DNA of 64,000 nucleotides from CAMCTV01 sp964420985 (GCA_964420985.1 CAYQUT010000002.1:124001-188000), one strand, 5' to 3'. Counted from the stretch's first letter, positions 1-9,344 are shown. Program-made: numbers and translations. Notes: a model not told the origin generated them from the letters alone.

Positions 1-1741
1 ATTGTTCGGAAAGAACTTGTCTCCTTTTGTCAAGAGTACCATCTACGGCGGAAAAGATTCCACTTCAATGAAAGAGCAAATGCGTCAACGTTTCGAGACG
101 TTTGATCCACGTGATCCAACTTGGACCATGGAAAAAGCAGAGATGTGGAAAGAGTTTGTCCGCTACAAGCGCAAAAAAGAGAAGTATGACAACATGATCA
201 AGTTGGGTGCTTATGCCAACAACTTGGATGCAAAATGGGCTTTCAAAGCCGGTTCATCCAAAACAGCTGTTGACTTTGTTGCCAAAACTTTTGTAGAAAT
301 ACCAGACTCTACCGTTGCGGTTTCTGATGATGATATTCGTTCGTACTATAACAAACACAAAGGTGAGCGTGAGTACAAGCAAGAGCGCAGCAGAAGTTTG
401 GAGTATGTGAGCATCGCTATTCAAGCTACAGAGCAGGACTTGGCTTCCATCAAATCCAAAATGGACGGTATGGTGCGTGATTTCCGTTTGGCCAAGAATG
501 ATTCTGCTTTTGCAGCTGCGGCCGCTGCCACACCTGGCATGGCTAAAATGAGATATGTTCCTGGTTCTATCGCAGAACCATTCAATGGTCAAATTTTGAA
601 TGATTCAATAGGAAAGGTTATTGGTCCTTTTGCCGATGCTGGAGCCATGAAGTTGGTTAAAATTTCAAAGCGTGTATCAGAGATTGACAGCGTTCAAGCC
701 CGTCACATCTTAATCCAAGACCAAACACCAAAAGGAAAGGCCAAGGCGGATTCCATCATGAATGTCATCAAAGCCAAAAAGAACTTTGCAGAAATGGCCA
801 AGCAATTTGGAACAGATGGAACCAAAGACAAGGGCGGTGATTTGGGAATGTTTGCTCGTGGTGCAATGGTTCCTGATTTTGAGAGGCCTTGTTTCAATGG
901 TACGGTAGGTCAATTGCAAGTGGTGAAGACGCAGTTCGGATATCACGTCGTTGAGGTGACCAAAAAGAACGCTCCTAAAATGAATACGTATGTGGCAGTG
1001 GTGGACCAATCGCAAGAGCCAAGTCCAAGCACGCGCAAGCAGGCATTCAACAAAATGCGTGAGTTAACCATCAACGCAAAGGACACTGCCTCTTTCCGTA
1101 CTCAGGTGAAGGCGTTGTATCCAAATGCAAACATTGTTCCTGCGCAAATGATTGTTCCTAATGCACAAGCCATTGCTGGAATCCAAAAAGCAGAGAGCAT
1201 TGTTTCTTGGGCTTATGGAGCTGAGATCAATGAAATTTCTCAACCTTTCTTGGTAGAAAACAATTGGGTTGTGGCTGTTCTAACAGAAATCAGAGAGCGC
1301 GGAGTGCCAGCATTTGAGGATGTCAAAGATGCCATGAAGGCCAAAGTGATCAAAGAAAAGAAAGGCACTATGCTGGCGGAGAAAATGAAAGGTTCTTCTT
1401 TGCAAGCCATTGCCTCCGGAAACGGAACAACAGTGAAACACTCAGAGTTGTTGTGGAGAAGCATGAACTTGCCTGAGGCAGGTGTAGGTGAGCAAGAGTT
1501 TGCTTTGATTGGAAAGTGTTTTGGTATCGCCAAAGGCCAGGTTTCTGAACCCATCATTGGTGAAGGTGCTGTATATGTTATTCAAAAGACAGCTGAGGTT
1601 ACCGATGCGCAAAGCATGGACAATTACAAAAATGAAAAGCGCATGTTGCAACAAAATGCAAAAGCCTCCATGGCAGGCCGCGTATTTGGTGCATACCGTG
1701 AATCAGCGGACATTGATGACCGTCGTTTTATCAATGAGTAA
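1..1741 (+). CDS. Peptidylprolyl isomerase, PpiD/SurA-like (5' end outside window)
   Basis: The frame is open from the window edge, so the N-terminus is missing; 579 residues are visible. A parvulin-type rotamase domain lies at about residues 231-319, with the family signatures VQARHILI, GDLGMFARG and FGYHVVEV. Long helical, Lys/Glu-rich segments sit on both sides, as in PpiD-type foldases. Known PpiD proteins are anchored in the inner membrane by an N-terminal helix and help outer-membrane and secreted proteins fold in the periplasm. The missing part probably carries that helix. This fits a window full of TonB receptors and T9SS cargo. A strong intrinsic terminator follows the stop. The family is clear; PpiD versus a SurA relative is not settled by the visible part. 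Confidence 0.88.
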   Translation, partial: LFGKNLSPFVKSTIYGGKDSTSMKEQMRQRFETFDPRDPTWTMEKAEMWKEFVRYKRKKEKYDNMIKLGAYANNLDAKWAFKAGSSKTAVDFVAKTFVEIPDSTVAVSDDDIRSYYNKHKGEREYKQERSRSLEYVSIAIQATEQDLASIKSKMDGMVRDFRLAKNDSAFAAAAAATPGMAKMRYVPGSIAEPFNGQILNDSIGKVIGPFADAGAMKLVKISKRVSEIDSVQARHILIQDQTPKGKAKADSIMNVIKAKKNFAEMAKQFGTDGTKDKGGDLGMFARGAMVPDFERPCFNGTVGQLQVVKTQFGYHVVEVTKKNAPKMNTYVAVVDQSQEPSPSTRKQAFNKMRELTINAKDTASFRTQVKALYPNANIVPAQMIVPNAQAIAGIQKAESIVSWAYGAEINEISQPFLVENNWVVAVLTEIRERGVPAFEDVKDAMKAKVIKEKKGTMLAEKMKGSSLQAIASGNGTTVKHSELLWRSMNLPEAGVGEQEFALIGKCFGIAKGQVSEPIIGEGAVYVIQKTAEVTDAQSMDNYKNEKRMLQQNAKASMAGRVFGAYRESADIDDRRFINE

Positions 1742-1761
1742 TTAGGAAATGATATATTTAG

Positions 1762-1791
1762 AAAAGGGTCGCGGAAGTGACCCTTTTTTTT
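1762..1791 (+). terminator. Rho-independent terminator of the PpiD-like gene
   Basis: An 11-bp stem (left arm 1762-1772, right arm 1777-1787, one G-T pair) closes on a GGAA tetraloop and is followed by a run of T. It begins 20 bp after the stop. Confidence 0.88.
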
Positions 1792-1877
1792 GGACCTTAT
1801 CCGGCTATCCGCTACAAGTCCTCGGGACGCGCAGCGTCCCTGTGGGCTTTTCGCTACTATCCGGGGTAGGGGTTTCC
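1792..1877. repeat. Dispersed palindromic intergenic repeat between convergent genes
   Basis: This spacer holds a perfect palindrome, gggacgc (1824-1830) and gcgtccc (1834-1840) around a GCA loop. It is flanked by ctatccgcta and ttttcgctactatccgggg, a wording I know from dispersed intergenic repeats of Bacteroidota. It resembles REP elements. No coding potential is seen. Confidence 0.5.
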
Positions 1878-3089
1878 TCAAACACTCAACCAAGAACTAT
1901 CTCCATAACTCAGAAAACGGTAGTCATGGTCCAGTGCACTTTGGTAAATTCGCTTCCAATCCTCCCCAACAATGGCATGCACCAACAGCAACAATGTACT
2001 TTTGGGTTGATGGAAATTGGTGATCAGGGCCTGAATGGTTTTGATGGTGTAACCAGGTCCAATAAGGATTTGTGTCGTGCCTGCGATAACATCTAGATTT
2101 TGCTCTGTTGACTTTTGGTACAAATATTCTAAGTTATCCAATAGTCTGTTTTCTGTTTTTTCTTGGTAAGGTGCCCACTGTCCTAGATGATAGAGACCAT
2201 GCTCATCAGGAACTGAACGCTCATTGCCCAACCAATAAAGACTTTCCAAGGTGCGCAAGGCTGTGGTGCCCACCACAATGGTGCGGTGGCCTTTTCTCAA
2301 CTTATCAATCCATTGTGTCAGAAAGGCTAAGGGGACTTCAAAATATTCGGCATGCATATCATGCTTGCCCAACGTATCTGCGCTCACAGGCTTAAACGTT
2401 CCAGCACCCACGTGCAAAGTGAGCTGACCTTGTGTCACTCCTTTTTGAAACAATGATTCAATCACCGGTTCATCAAAGTGAAGAGAAGCCGTTGGAGCGG
2501 CAACCGAACCTTCCCATTGGGCAAACAGCGTTTGGTAACGATCATAATCCTCCTCTTCTGTTGCTCGGTTGAGGTACGGTGGAATGGGCAATTCTCCAAT
2601 GGCCTCCAAGACCTCACTGAATTGCCCTAAATCCCAAGTCCATTCAATCACAAAGCCATTGTCTCCCCGATGCACGCATGAAACCGCAACAGTTCCGCTT
2701 TTCCCTTGTAAAGAATATGTTTTGAAAAGAGATCCCTCTTTCCATTTCTTGGCCCCTCCGACAAAACACAGCCAGGTACACTTTTCTTTGGCAGTCAGCG
2801 CAGAAGTGTAGTCCATGTCAATGGGCTCCAAACAGAAAATTTCAATGACACCCCCAGTTGATTTTTGAAAATGTATCCTGGCCGGAATCACTTTGGTATT
2901 GTTAACCACCCAAAAATCGTTGGGCTCAAACAATTCAACTATATCAGTAAATCGACGATGTACAATGTTCCCTTTTTCGTAATGCAAAAGTTTACTATCA
3001 CTCCTCTTAGCCAACGGATGCAGCGCAATGCGCTCCTCTGGCAAGGCGTAGTCAAAGTCAATCATGGAAATGTCCTGAATCTTCTTCAC
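1878..3089 (-). CDS. queA: S-adenosylmethionine:tRNA ribosyltransferase-isomerase
   Basis: QueA transfers and isomerises the ribosyl part of SAM onto 7-aminomethyl-7-deazaguanine in tRNA, giving epoxyqueuosine at the wobble position. The 403-residue protein shows the family blocks: FDYALPEERIALHP near the start, VVNNTKVIPARI, LTLHVGAGTFKPV, GTTALRTLES and the C-terminal LITNFHQPKSTLLLLVHA. It is longer than the roughly 350-residue enterobacterial form, as is usual in this phylum. I chose the GTG at 3089 because the DISMIDF segment before the internal ATG (3065) looks like family sequence; the ATG remains possible. It is divergent from the hydrolase gene, with only 39 bp between starts. Confidence 0.96.
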   Translation of the reverse strand: MKKIQDISMIDFDYALPEERIALHPLAKRSDSKLLHYEKGNIVHRRFTDIVELFEPNDFWVVNNTKVIPARIHFQKSTGGVIEIFCLEPIDMDYTSALTAKEKCTWLCFVGGAKKWKEGSLFKTYSLQGKSGTVAVSCVHRGDNGFVIEWTWDLGQFSEVLEAIGELPIPPYLNRATEEEDYDRYQTLFAQWEGSVAAPTASLHFDEPVIESLFQKGVTQGQLTLHVGAGTFKPVSADTLGKHDMHAEYFEVPLAFLTQWIDKLRKGHRTIVVGTTALRTLESLYWLGNERSVPDEHGLYHLGQWAPYQEKTENRLLDNLEYLYQKSTEQNLDVIAGTTQILIGPGYTIKTIQALITNFHQPKSTLLLLVHAIVGEDWKRIYQSALDHDYRFLSYGDSSWLSV

Positions 3090-3128
3090 GGTGCGAATCT
3101 ACAACAAGGAATTGTGCATCTTTGCCAT

Positions 3129-4541
3129 ATGAAGAATACTTTTTTACTGTTCGTTTTGGTGATGGTTCAACATTGCTGGAATGCACAAGTTTACGATGGT
3201 ATATGGTTTGGAAAAATCGAGACTCCCGGCATGACCATCCCCATTGAAATGCATTGGAACGTCAACAATGATGGGCAATATTTGATGTACAGCAAAGAAC
3301 AAACCCCAAAGCCATTGGTGATGTCGGTGCATGAGATGAAAAAAGGAAAAATCCATTGGGAAATTCCAAGGATCAAGGCGCAATACGATGGAAATTACGA
3401 CCAAGCTTGTGATTGTTTCAAAGGAACCTACCAACAATCAGGATATGAGAATGAACTGAATTGGTACCGACAAGCCCCGTCCATGGAGAATGCAGTTGTC
3501 CCAAAAGACAAACCGCAAACACCCCACGCCCCTTATCCATACCCGACTGAAGTCATTGATTTTTTATCATTTGATCAAGATGGAAAATCACTTTCCATGC
3601 AAGGAACGTTGAGCATTCCCAATGGGGATGGACCTTTCCCTTGTCTGGTGATGATTACCGGTAGCGGTCCACAGGACCGAGACGAAACTTTATTGGGGCA
3701 CAAACCCTTTGCGGTGATTGCGCATGAATTGGCGCAAAAAGGATGGGCTACTTTTAGATACGATGAGCGAGGTGTAGGCCATTCGACAGGGAATTACGAG
3801 CTTTCTACCTCCGCAGATTTTGCTGATGATGCCTACCGCGCTTTGCTCACTGCCCGTTTACACCCCAAAATAGATCCCAATCGTGTGGGTTTGATTGGAC
3901 ACAGTGAAGGCGGAATGGTAGCGCCTATGGTGGCTGCTGCGCATCCTGACGAGGTGTATTGTATAGTCTCGTTGGCGGGAACTGGGGTAAGTGGCAAAGA
4001 TGTGTTGGTCAAGCAAAGTGCAGATATTTCAATAGCAGAAGGACAGAAAAAGGAAGATGCTGAGCGTGATGCGGCATTTGTCGAATCATTGTGCGACTTG
4101 ATGATACAGTCCAAGGACTCAACTGAAGTGGCCAACGGCATCAAGAACAAAGTGGTGATGGACAGCAAGGATGATCACAATGATGCCACCATTGAAGGGC
4201 AGGATTTGTTTGATCAATACAATCAACAGTTCAATACCGCTTGGATGCGATTTTTTATCTCGCACAACCCGCAAGAAAATTGGCAAAAAGTACAATGCCC
4301 CACTTTGATTTTGAGTGGTGATTTGGATTTACAAGTCAATGCCGATGTCAACACCAAAGCCATATCACAAGCACTCAATGCCAGAGGAGTGAAGAACAAT
4401 ATCGTTATTTTGGCCAACCACAATCACCTGTTTCAATATACGGAAACGGGTAGGGTTAGTGAGTATGCCAAATTGGATGAAACCATCAGCCCGGAAACTT
4501 TGGAGGAGATTGTGCTTTGGTTGAAGAAATTGACCCCATAA
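3129..4541 (+). CDS. Secreted alpha/beta hydrolase (serine hydrolase, S33/Hydrolase_4-like)
   Basis: This 470-residue protein starts with a signal peptide (KNTFLLFVLVMVQHCWNAQ) whose likely cleavage leaves Gln or Val first. Residues about 20-125 form a small beta-rich N-terminal domain seen on related Bacteroidota hydrolases. The rest is an alpha/beta hydrolase: oxyanion segment MITGSGPQDRDE, nucleophile elbow GHSEGG with Ser259, an acidic residue in SGDLDLQVN and a candidate catalytic His in NHNHLF. The substrate is unknown; an esterase or acyl-hydrolase is likely. The open frame extends upstream to 2865, but the ATG at 3129 is the start because it alone yields a signal peptide. A promoter-like CATCTTTG sits 4 nt before it. 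Confidence 0.87.
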   Translation: MKNTFLLFVLVMVQHCWNAQVYDGIWFGKIETPGMTIPIEMHWNVNNDGQYLMYSKEQTPKPLVMSVHEMKKGKIHWEIPRIKAQYDGNYDQACDCFKGTYQQSGYENELNWYRQAPSMENAVVPKDKPQTPHAPYPYPTEVIDFLSFDQDGKSLSMQGTLSIPNGDGPFPCLVMITGSGPQDRDETLLGHKPFAVIAHELAQKGWATFRYDERGVGHSTGNYELSTSADFADDAYRALLTARLHPKIDPNRVGLIGHSEGGMVAPMVAAAHPDEVYCIVSLAGTGVSGKDVLVKQSADISIAEGQKKEDAERDAAFVESLCDLMIQSKDSTEVANGIKNKVVMDSKDDHNDATIEGQDLFDQYNQQFNTAWMRFFISHNPQENWQKVQCPTLILSGDLDLQVNADVNTKAISQALNARGVKNNIVILANHNHLFQYTETGRVSEYAKLDETISPETLEEIVLWLKKLTP

Positions 4542-4556
4542 TTGGCGGCTCTGTTG

Positions 4557-4564
4557 TAAGTTTG
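4557..4564 (+). promoter_or_regulatory. TAnnTTTG promoter box upstream of tdh-cysS-QC
   Basis: TAAGTTTG matches the Bacteroidota -7 consensus TAnnTTTG and ends 17 nt before the ATG at 4582. A -33 TTG could be the one at 4530-4532. Confidence 0.5.
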
Positions 4565-4581
4565 GGCTAGATTTATTCGCA

Positions 4582-5535
4582 ATGAACGAGAAAATTTTAA
4601 TCATCGGCGCATCGGGTCAGATTGGCATTGAGTTGACGGAGCGATTGCGCGCAGAGTATGGTAAGGAGTCAGTGGTGGCCTCTGATGTCAAGGCTACCAG
4701 TGAAGTGGATCCTATTTTGTTAGAAGGCCCTTACGAGGTGCTGAATATTTTGGACAAAGAAGCCTTGTGCGACGTTGTCAAAAAACACAACATCAATCAA
4801 GTCTATTTGCTGGCCGCATTGTTGTCTGCAACGGCTGAGAAAAATCCAGCCTTTGCCTGGGAATTGAACATGAATGGATTGTTCTATGTCCTAGACATGG
4901 CCAAGGAAGGAATATTGAATAAAATTTATTGGCCTAGTTCCATTGCCGTTTTTGGACCATCTACTCCGCGAATCAATACTCCGCAGGATACCATCATGGA
5001 TCCCAATACGGTGTATGGCATCAGCAAATTGGCAGGAGAGCGTTGGTGCGACTACTATCACCAAAAATTCAATGTAGATGTGCGGAGCATTCGTTACCCA
5101 GGATTGATTGGATACAAGAGTGCTCCAGGGGGCGGAACGACAGATTATGCTGTTGACATATTTTACAAAGCGCTGCAAGAGGGCAGCTATACCTGCTTCT
5201 TGTCAGCAGATACCGCATTGCCCATGATGATGATGAGCGATGCCATTCAAGCTACTGTTCAATTAATGCAAGCAGATCGTTCTCGTCTAACGGTTGGCGG
5301 AGCTTACAACTTGGCGGGTATGTCCTTCACGCCAGCTTCGTTGACAGCAGAAATTCAAAAACATTTGCCTTCTTTTACAACGCAGTACGCGCCTGATTTT
5401 AGACAAGCCATTGCCGATTCATGGCCGGGCTCAATAGACGACAGCATTGCGCAGCGCGATTGGGATTGGAAGGCAGAATACGATACCCCAACCTTGGTGA
5501 CCAAGATGTTGGAAGAAATTAAAAAGAAGATTTAG
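4582..5535 (+). CDS. NAD-dependent epimerase/dehydratase, L-threonine 3-dehydrogenase type
   Basis: This 317-residue extended short-chain dehydrogenase has the nucleotide-binding motif GASGQIG (residues 9-15), the SSIAVFGP serine segment and the catalytic pair Tyr145/Lys149 in YGISK. Segments such as YLLAALLSATAEKNP and RYPGLIGYKSAPGGGTTDYAVD are typical of the UDP-galactose-epimerase-like L-threonine 3-dehydrogenases of Bacteroidota, which oxidise threonine to 2-amino-3-ketobutyrate with NAD. It is first in a run with cysS (6 bp gap) and the glutaminyl cyclase. The substrate is inferred from similarity; another sugar-nucleotide or amino-alcohol substrate cannot be excluded. Confidence 0.85.
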   Translation: MNEKILIIGASGQIGIELTERLRAEYGKESVVASDVKATSEVDPILLEGPYEVLNILDKEALCDVVKKHNINQVYLLAALLSATAEKNPAFAWELNMNGLFYVLDMAKEGILNKIYWPSSIAVFGPSTPRINTPQDTIMDPNTVYGISKLAGERWCDYYHQKFNVDVRSIRYPGLIGYKSAPGGGTTDYAVDIFYKALQEGSYTCFLSADTALPMMMMSDAIQATVQLMQADRSRLTVGGAYNLAGMSFTPASLTAEIQKHLPSFTTQYAPDFRQAIADSWPGSIDDSIAQRDWDWKAEYDTPTLVTKMLEEIKKKI

Positions 5536-5541
5536 TGCGTT

Positions 5542-7014
5542 ATGACCAAAGAATTGTACATCTACAATAGCCTATCGCGAAACAAGGATTTGTTTCAACC
5601 ATTGAATGCACCACATGTGGGCTTGTATGTTTGCGGACCTACTGTTTATGCCAACGTGCATTTGGGCAATTGTAGAACTTTCATGTTTTTTGATGTGGTC
5701 TACCGTTACCTGACCCACCTGGGTTACAAGGTGCGTTACGTGCGCAACATTACGGATGTAGGACACATCACTTCCACCTTTGATGATGGTGTGGATCGCA
5801 TTGGTCAACAGGCCCGTTTGGAGCAGTTGGAGCCGATGGAAATTGTACAGAAGTACACCAATTATTTTCATGAGGTGATGCGCGTGTTCAATAACCATTC
5901 TCCGAGCATTGAGCCCACCGCAACGGGTCACATGATTGAGCAGATTGAGATGATCAAAAAGATTGTAGATCAGGGATTTGCGTATGAGGTCAATGGCAGC
6001 ATCTATTTTGATGTGCAGGCGTATCGGTTAAAATATCCCTATGGTGAATTGAGCGGAAGAAATGTGGAGGAGTTGTATGAAAATACAAGGACATTGGATG
6101 GACAAGACGAGAAGAAATTCTTTGCCGATTTTGCATTGTGGAAAGCGGCTTCTCCAGAGCACATCATGCGTTGGCCCTCTCCATGGGGAGAAGGATTTCC
6201 GGGATGGCACTTGGAGTGTTCTGCCATGAGCACCAAATATTTGGGAGAGCAGTTTGATATTCACGGTGGAGGAATGGATTTGAAGTTCCCACACCATGAG
6301 TCGGAAATCGCCCAGAATACAGCATGCTGTGGAAAGGGTCCAGTAAAATATTGGATGCACAGCAATATGTTAACCGTGAATGGGCAGAAGATGTCTAAGT
6401 CGTTGGGCAATTCTTTCTTGCCTCACGAATTGTTTGCTGGTGATCATCCCTTGTTGGAAAAAGGCTACACGCCGCAAGTGGTTCGCTTTTTCATGATGCA
6501 GGCGCACTATCGTTCCACATTGGACTTCAGCAATGATGCATTGAATGCAGCGGAGAAAGCCTACGAGCGCATGATGACGGCTTATTTGAGCATCGATGAA
6601 TGCAAGCCTTCAGATGAGGGTGATGCGGACATTGCAGCGTTGGAGGCGCGTTGTTATGCCGCCATGGGAGATGATTTTAATACGCCCATTTTGATTGCTG
6701 AGTTGTTTGAGGCGGTGCGGTTGATCAACGGTTGTAAAAATGGACAACAGGCTTTGACGGCTGCGCAGTTGAACCATTTGAAAACCATCATGACGCATTT
6801 CTTGATGGACGTGATGGGATTGCAGGCACCTGAAGCATCGGCAGATCACGAGCTGCCCAATGTGATGATGGATGCGGTATTTGCGGTTCGAAAGGGATTA
6901 AAAGAACGAAAAGATTATGCAACGGCGGATATGTTGCGCGATGCTTTTGCAGAAAGAAATATTGTACTAAAGGACACCAAAGAGGGTGGAGAATGGACGT
7001 ATGAAAAAAAATAG
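5542..7014 (+). CDS. cysS: Cysteinyl-tRNA synthetase
   Basis: CysRS charges tRNA-Cys with cysteine in the cytoplasm. The 490-residue class I synthetase carries the HIGH-equivalent HLGN (residues 40-43), a zinc Cys at 31, the WHLECSAM and FPHHESEIAQ blocks that complete the zinc and cysteine site, and KMSKS at 283-287. The C-terminal helical tRNA-binding part ends with TADMLRDAFAERNIVLKDT, typical for the family. The start follows tdh by 6 bp and the 3' end overlaps the glutaminyl cyclase gene by 14 bp, so the three genes are probably cotranscribed. Confidence 0.97.
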   Translation: MTKELYIYNSLSRNKDLFQPLNAPHVGLYVCGPTVYANVHLGNCRTFMFFDVVYRYLTHLGYKVRYVRNITDVGHITSTFDDGVDRIGQQARLEQLEPMEIVQKYTNYFHEVMRVFNNHSPSIEPTATGHMIEQIEMIKKIVDQGFAYEVNGSIYFDVQAYRLKYPYGELSGRNVEELYENTRTLDGQDEKKFFADFALWKAASPEHIMRWPSPWGEGFPGWHLECSAMSTKYLGEQFDIHGGGMDLKFPHHESEIAQNTACCGKGPVKYWMHSNMLTVNGQKMSKSLGNSFLPHELFAGDHPLLEKGYTPQVVRFFMMQAHYRSTLDFSNDALNAAEKAYERMMTAYLSIDECKPSDEGDADIAALEARCYAAMGDDFNTPILIAELFEAVRLINGCKNGQQALTAAQLNHLKTIMTHFLMDVMGLQAPEASADHELPNVMMDAVFAVRKGLKERKDYATADMLRDAFAERNIVLKDTKEGGEWTYEKK

Positions 7015-8044
7015 AATAATAGCCATCGTATTATTGGCACTGATTGTTTTGTGGGCTGTGGTTCAATTTCTTCCCAAAGGAGGAAGTGGTTCTAAAGTAC
7101 AACGGGAGGAAGGTCAGAAGGAGGAAGTCAAAATGATCACACCACCCCCTTTTTCAGTAGATTCAGCCATGGCCTATTTGAAAAAGCAAGTCGAATTTGG
7201 ACCGCGTGTTCCAGGAACCAAAGCGCACAGTGCGTGTTTGGATTGGATTGTATCGGAGTGCAAAAAACGTGGAGCGGCTGTTGACATACAATACACCAAG
7301 ATGACGGCTTGGAATGGTGATGCTTCACCGGTGCGAAATGTGATTGCCGAGTTCAATAAGGACAAAAAGATGCGGGTCATGTTGGCAGCACATTGGGATT
7401 CTAGGTTCGCAGCGGACAAGGACGCCAACAAGTCCAATCAGAAGAAGGCCATTGATGGGGCCAATGATGGGGCCAGTGGAGTAGCCGTATTGTTGGAGAT
7501 AGCGCGTTTGATACAACAGCAATCACCAGAAGTGGGAGTGGATTTGGTCTTTTTTGACAACGAGGACCAAGGGGCGCCGGAGTGGTCGGACATGGATCCA
7601 CAAGCCTCCAATGCCACGTGGTGCTTGGGATCTCAGCATTGGGCCAGACAGCCGCACAAAGAGGGATACCAGGCCAAGTACGGCATTTTGTTGGACATGG
7701 TGGGAGGCAAGAATGCACGTTTTAACAAGGAAGGCACGTCCATGGCAGCAGCGGGAGATGTCATGAATTGGGTTTGGGCGCATGCGCAGAAGATGGGGTA
7801 CGGACATTTGTTTGTCAACGAGGAAATAGGTGGCATCACGGATGACCACGTATACATGAATCAAGGGGGAGTTCGTTCCATCGACATCATTGACATGCGA
7901 CCCAATACCATTGCCATGGGCATGGGTAACTTTGAGTTTGGATCGTTCCACCACACCATGGAAGACAATTTGAGCAACATCGATCCGGAGGTGTTGACTG
8001 CTGTCGGTCGGGTAGTGGCCATGGCGGTTTACAATACGAAGTAG
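7001..8044 (+). CDS. M28-family glutaminyl-peptide cyclotransferase
   Basis: Glutaminyl cyclase turns N-terminal Gln into pyroglutamate. In Bacteroidota it acts in the periplasm on exported proteins whose signal peptidase cut leaves Gln first. This 347-residue protein starts with an uncleaved-looking anchor (residues 5-22, IIAIVLLALIVLWAVVQF). It has the M28-type zinc site: AAHWDSR (His131), DGANDGASG (Asp156 a likely ligand), FFDNEDQG and the C-terminal FHHTMEDNLSNID. The trp/his-rich insert around WCLGSQHWARQPH resembles known bacterial QCs. The ATG at 7001 is chosen over the upstream GTG because it gives the membrane anchor. It overlaps cysS by 14 bp. A plain M28 aminopeptidase is the alternative. 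Confidence 0.85.
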   Translation: MKKNRIIAIVLLALIVLWAVVQFLPKGGSGSKVQREEGQKEEVKMITPPPFSVDSAMAYLKKQVEFGPRVPGTKAHSACLDWIVSECKKRGAAVDIQYTKMTAWNGDASPVRNVIAEFNKDKKMRVMLAAHWDSRFAADKDANKSNQKKAIDGANDGASGVAVLLEIARLIQQQSPEVGVDLVFFDNEDQGAPEWSDMDPQASNATWCLGSQHWARQPHKEGYQAKYGILLDMVGGKNARFNKEGTSMAAAGDVMNWVWAHAQKMGYGHLFVNEEIGGITDDHVYMNQGGVRSIDIIDMRPNTIAMGMGNFEFGSFHHTMEDNLSNIDPEVLTAVGRVVAMAVYNTK

Positions 8045-8354
8045 GGGCGAATTGATATTCGCCCAGGGTAAAACGGGACATGGAAAGCGGAAAGCGGAAT
8101 AGCCTGGCGATTCGTTAGGAAGGGACATCTCCCCTACTACTCGAACGAAGTGAGAGTCCCGATGCTTCGGGAGGAGGGGTGGCCCGCAGGGCCGGGGTGG
8201 TTTGCATTGCGCTAAATTAAAATACATAAAACGCAGAGCACGCTAGGATTTCGCTACGTGCGCGAAGAGGATACAGTTTAGGGTCGATTGGATATTCGCC
8301 CTGAGACAAAATGCGTCAAAGATGAAATCATTGGATATTAAATTGGAATACAAA
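8045..8354. repeat. Gene-free mosaic of dispersed repeats
   Basis: This 310-bp gap is built of repeat pieces. A hairpin gggcgaat/attcgccc (8045-8064) begins at the base after the cyclase stop. A 29-bp block (8060-8088) recurs exactly at 9477-9505. A palindromic element at about 8129-8195 (arms tcccga/tcggga and ggccc/gggcc) matches, in reverse orientation, the segment inside the giant gene at 16438-16512. A piece near 8208-8270 with the wording gctaaattaaaatac resembles the unit boundaries at 20889 and 22528. No supported gene is present. Confidence 0.7.
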
Positions 8355-9344
8355 TCAAGACTCATTGAAAAGTGCATGTAATTTTTTTTGTAGCCATTGT
8401 TTATTGGGCAAATGCGTTTTGTACCTTGCTATCAAAGCCGGGGACAGGCTTCTGCTTAAGGCATACTCCACTACTTCGAGATCTTTATCTTTACACAATA
8501 ATATTCCAATACTAGGATTTTCATGCGGTTTCTTCACATCCCTATCCAGGGCTTCAAGATAAAAATTGAGCTGCCCCAAATGTTCGGGCTTAAATGATTC
8601 AGCTTTCAGTTCAAAGGCCACCAAACATTGCAAATCTCTTTGATAAAATAAGATATCTATAAAGAAATCATTTTTTCCAACTTGCAGTCTGTACTGTTCC
8701 CCCATGAAAACAAAGTCTTTTCCGATCTCTAAAATGAAATTTTTCATTTGATGCATCAAGCCTTTTTGCAGATCCCTTTCATTGTAGGCATCTGGTAAAT
8801 TGAGAAATTCAAAGACATAGCTGTCTTTCAATACATTCTTAGGCCCTGATTTTTCTCTGCTAACGGGTAATCCCTTTTCTGAAATCATAGTACGTTCAAA
8901 AAGGCTTGCGGAAATTTGCCTTTCTAATTCTCGCTTGTTGTAATGCTCCTGAATGGTTAGTCTCAAATAAAATTCTTTCTCTTCAAGGCTTTCGCACCTT
9001 GAGAAAATGATAAGATTATTGGTCCAGGTAGTTTCTCTCACCAATGGTGAGAGTTTTGTAAAGTCTTTGTAACATTCATAAAACTGACGCATTCTCCAAA
9101 TATTCTTATCAGAGAATCCTTTGAGATTTGGCTCATTTTTTTGAATGAATTGTGCCAATTCAGAAACAACACCAACACCCCATTCAGATTGAGTAATTTT
9201 TATGTGTACGTATTTTCCAATTTCCCAATAAAGTTGAATCAAGTGTTTATTCACCAATTGCAAGGTGTCTGAGCGAGATTGCTGGATGATGGCAATGACT
9301 TCTTTGAATTGATCTACTTGGTGTGAAGATTTAATTTTTTTCAT
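8355..9344 (-). CDS. YhcG-family PD-(D/E)xK nuclease domain protein (DUF1016)
   Basis: This 329-residue protein has an N-terminal DUF1016 helical domain (about residues 1-150; YWEIGKYV, FSDKNIWRMRQFYECY, WTNNLIIFSRC) and a C-terminal PD-(D/E)xK fold. The expected nuclease residues are present: Asp230 in FFIDILFY and Glu245/Lys247 in FELKA. Family members are predicted DNA nucleases, often found with restriction or other mobile defence genes; the target is unknown. The ATG at 9344 gives the usual MKK.. family start; the frame extends upstream to 9386 without support. It sits alone between repeat-rich gaps and has a distant paralog at 20950-22119. Confidence 0.88.
   Translation of the reverse strand: MKKIKSSHQVDQFKEVIAIIQQSRSDTLQLVNKHLIQLYWEIGKYVHIKITQSEWGVGVVSELAQFIQKNEPNLKGFSDKNIWRMRQFYECYKDFTKLSPLVRETTWTNNLIIFSRCESLEEKEFYLRLTIQEHYNKRELERQISASLFERTMISEKGLPVSREKSGPKNVLKDSYVFEFLNLPDAYNERDLQKGLMHQMKNFILEIGKDFVFMGEQYRLQVGKNDFFIDILFYQRDLQCLVAFELKAESFKPEHLGQLNFYLEALDRDVKKPHENPSIGILLCKDKDLEVVEYALSRSLSPALIARYKTHLPNKQWLQKKLHALFNES

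Noticed and set aside
2865..3128. Upstream extension of the alpha/beta hydrolase frame
   Set aside because: It overlaps queA antisense and lacks a signal peptide; the ATG at 3129 gives a normal one.
7523..8227. 234-codon minus-strand frame over the cyclase gene
   Set aside because: It is antisense to a clearly conserved gene and runs into repeat DNA. Its GPPLLPKHRDS part is only the palindromic repeat that is also in the giant gene.
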